Position numbers and translations under genes: made by a program
Source of the DNA: STC-54 sp964504665
Lineage (GTDB): Bacteria > Patescibacteriota > Microgenomatia > Daviesbacterales > UBA10151
DNA length: 39,469 nt
Direction of reading: 5' to 3'
Assembly: GCA_964504665.1 (NCBI GenBank)
Contig: CAZDEH010000008.1
Location: forward strand, 1 to 39,469
Part shown: positions 38,407-39,469 of the stretch, one piece after another
Numbering within the stretch: the first letter of the stretch is position 1
Layout: every line of letters begins with the position of its first letter
The notes under the pieces: generated by a model
What the model was told of the DNA's origin: nothing
Databases searched by the model: none
The model's input: the letters and a program-made list of their open reading frames with translations, nothing else

Positions 38407-39469
38407 TTATATTCTCACCGACTCTAAACTTTTTACCTCTCCAACAGATTTTTTGGCATAATTTTCTGCATTAGCTAAAACTTCCGGTACAGCTGCAGGT
38501 AAAGAGAAAGTAAACATTGTACCTTTTTCTATTCCTTCTGAAGAAGCCCAAATTTTACCATGCATAAGTTCTATTAAACTCTTAGAAATAAAAAGTCCTA
38601 ATCCACTTCCACCAGAGGTAGTTGCTGCTACATACGAATTATCCAGTCTGCTAAATTTCTGGAAGAGTCTGCTTAAATCATCTCTTGAAATCCCTACCCC
38701 ATTATCTTTCACAGAAACCTCTATCATTTTCCCATCAGAAAAAAAACTAACGCTAATTTTTCCCTCAAATTTAGTAAATTTTAAAGAATTACCTATTAAG
38801 TTTAATAAAATTTGATGGACTTTATCCTGATCAGCAAAAACAGTTAAGGGGTTTCCTTTTTCTACACTAAGTTGAAGGGATTTTTCCAAAGCTTTAGGTC
38901 CAATTTCTATCATCACCTCTTCTGATAAAACTCTAATATCGAAGGATGTTGGTCTAATCTCAATACTACCAGCTTCAATTCTACTAACATTTAACATATC
39001 ATTTACTAAATTGATCAATCTTTCAGTAGAAATTAAAGTTCTATCAAGATATTTCTTCATTTTCTCTGTTAAAGTAATATCTGACCTATGTAAAGCCATC
39101 CAAACATAAGATCTAATAGCAGTCATGGGAGTTCTTAGTTCATGAGAAGCCACAGACACAAAGTCATCTTTTAAATGATCTAATACTTGGAGCTTATGGT
39201 TTACTAACTTTAAATCAATAGTAGCCTTATTAACTTCTTCAGTTAAAATTTGATTAAATCGTTTGATCTTTTCGTAAGAAATAACGTTTTCAACTGCGTT
39301 TAGAGACTGGAAAGAGATCGTGTGCAATAGGTCCAAGTCTTGTACTGTAAAAGGGTCTCCAGATTTTTTATTACCTAAAATTAGTAACCCTAATAGCTTT
39401 TCATTACTAATCCAAGGTATAACTAATGCAACACCGGTATATAACATATCCGTATAAAGCTGTCTTAGT
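38407..39469 (-). CDS. Sensor histidine kinase, N terminus beyond the window
   Basis: At least 353 residues are visible; the frame stays open to the window edge (LRQLYTDMLYTG...), so the gene is cut. What remains: the end of a GAF-type sensor domain (VALVIPWISNEKLLGLLILGNK, DLDLLHTISFQSLNAVEN), a coiled linker, the HisKA domain with the phospho-His in SVASHELRTPM, and the HATPase_c domain with N box LLNLIGNSLKFTKF, G1 VKDNGVGIS, F box FQKFSRLD and G2 GGSGLGLFISKSLIELMHGK. No membrane segment is seen in this part, so the kinase may be cytosolic or anchored further upstream. It is probably paired with the response regulator just downstream. Confidence 0.95.
   Translation of the reverse strand, partial: LRQLYTDMLYTGVALVIPWISNEKLLGLLILGNKKSGDPFTVQDLDLLHTISFQSLNAVENVISYEKIKRFNQILTEEVNKATIDLKLVNHKLQVLDHLKDDFVSVASHELRTPMTAIRSYVWMALHRSDITLTEKMKKYLDRTLISTERLINLVNDMLNVSRIEAGSIEIRPTSFDIRVLSEEVMIEIGPKALEKSLQLSVEKGNPLTVFADQDKVHQILLNLIGNSLKFTKFEGKISVSFFSDGKMIEVSVKDNGVGISRDDLSRLFQKFSRLDNSYVAATTSGGSGLGLFISKSLIELMHGKIWASSEGIEKGTMFTFSLPAAVPEVLANAENYAKKSVGEVKSLESVRI

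Overview
The window is about 39.5 kb of AT-rich bacterial DNA. It most likely comes from a Candidate Phyla Radiation (Patescibacteria) genome, and the gene content points to the Microgenomates side. The signs are: short, tightly packed genes with many 4-nt ATGA overlaps; a lean set of housekeeping genes (GyrA, GyrB, MurC, MurD, Ddl, peptide deformylase, RuvC, YebC); a compact type IV pilus locus; secreted cohesin/dockerin proteins with TPTP linkers; and several small membrane proteins without a recognisable family. TGA acts as a stop throughout, for example in every ATGA junction, so this is not a code-25 lineage such as Gracilibacteria or SR1. Taxonomy is inferred; no rRNA is present.

Layout. 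1-1183: edge sequence, then a two-gene AbiEii-type nucleotidyltransferase cassette (+). 1483-9073 (-): type IV pilus locus, transcribed pilB > pilT > pilC > prepilin > pilD, followed downstream by a small insertion (hicB, frameshifted hicA, a four-helix-bundle gene) and two more prepilins. A relic of a second pilD 3' end lies at the insertion border. 9153-21283 (+): DNA polymerase III delta', gyrB, a GlmU-like nucleotidyltransferase, murC, murD, def, ddl, an unknown gene, gyrA, a small membrane protein and endonuclease IV. 21331-27270 (-): five cell-surface proteins with cohesin, dockerin and TIG-type domains, ending in a Xer recombinase. 27271-28375: a 1.1-kb gap with no credible gene but several hairpins and a terminator. 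28376-31278 (-): membrane protein, ruvC, yebC and a RayT-like transposase flanked by REP-like palindromes. 31386-39469: a TPR protein (+), then (-) an LCP/LytR_C envelope protein with an unlisted 43-residue gene just upstream, small membrane and coiled-coil proteins, a Kef-type antiporter, an RluA-family pseudouridine synthase, a response regulator and a histidine kinase cut by the window edge.

How it fits together. PilB powers extension and PilT retraction, PilC is the platform and PilD processes the three prepilins. GlmU-like, MurC, MurD and Ddl are peptidoglycan precursor enzymes. GyrB and GyrA form gyrase. The cohesin and dockerin proteins could bind one another on the surface.

Most notable observations. 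(1) Many genes carry a -10-like box only 6-10 nt before the start codon, often with a good -35, implying mostly leaderless mRNAs. Surface genes instead keep leaders, and two (a prepilin and the 43-residue protein) have a perfect Shine-Dalgarno sequence. (2) GC-rich palindromes are scattered in frame through conserved genes and also flank a RayT-like gene that lacks the expected tyrosine. (3) Two prepilin operons share a colinear 39-bp upstream element. (4) One operon encodes both cohesin-like and dockerin-like proteins. (5) The 1.1-kb structured non-coding block is unexplained.
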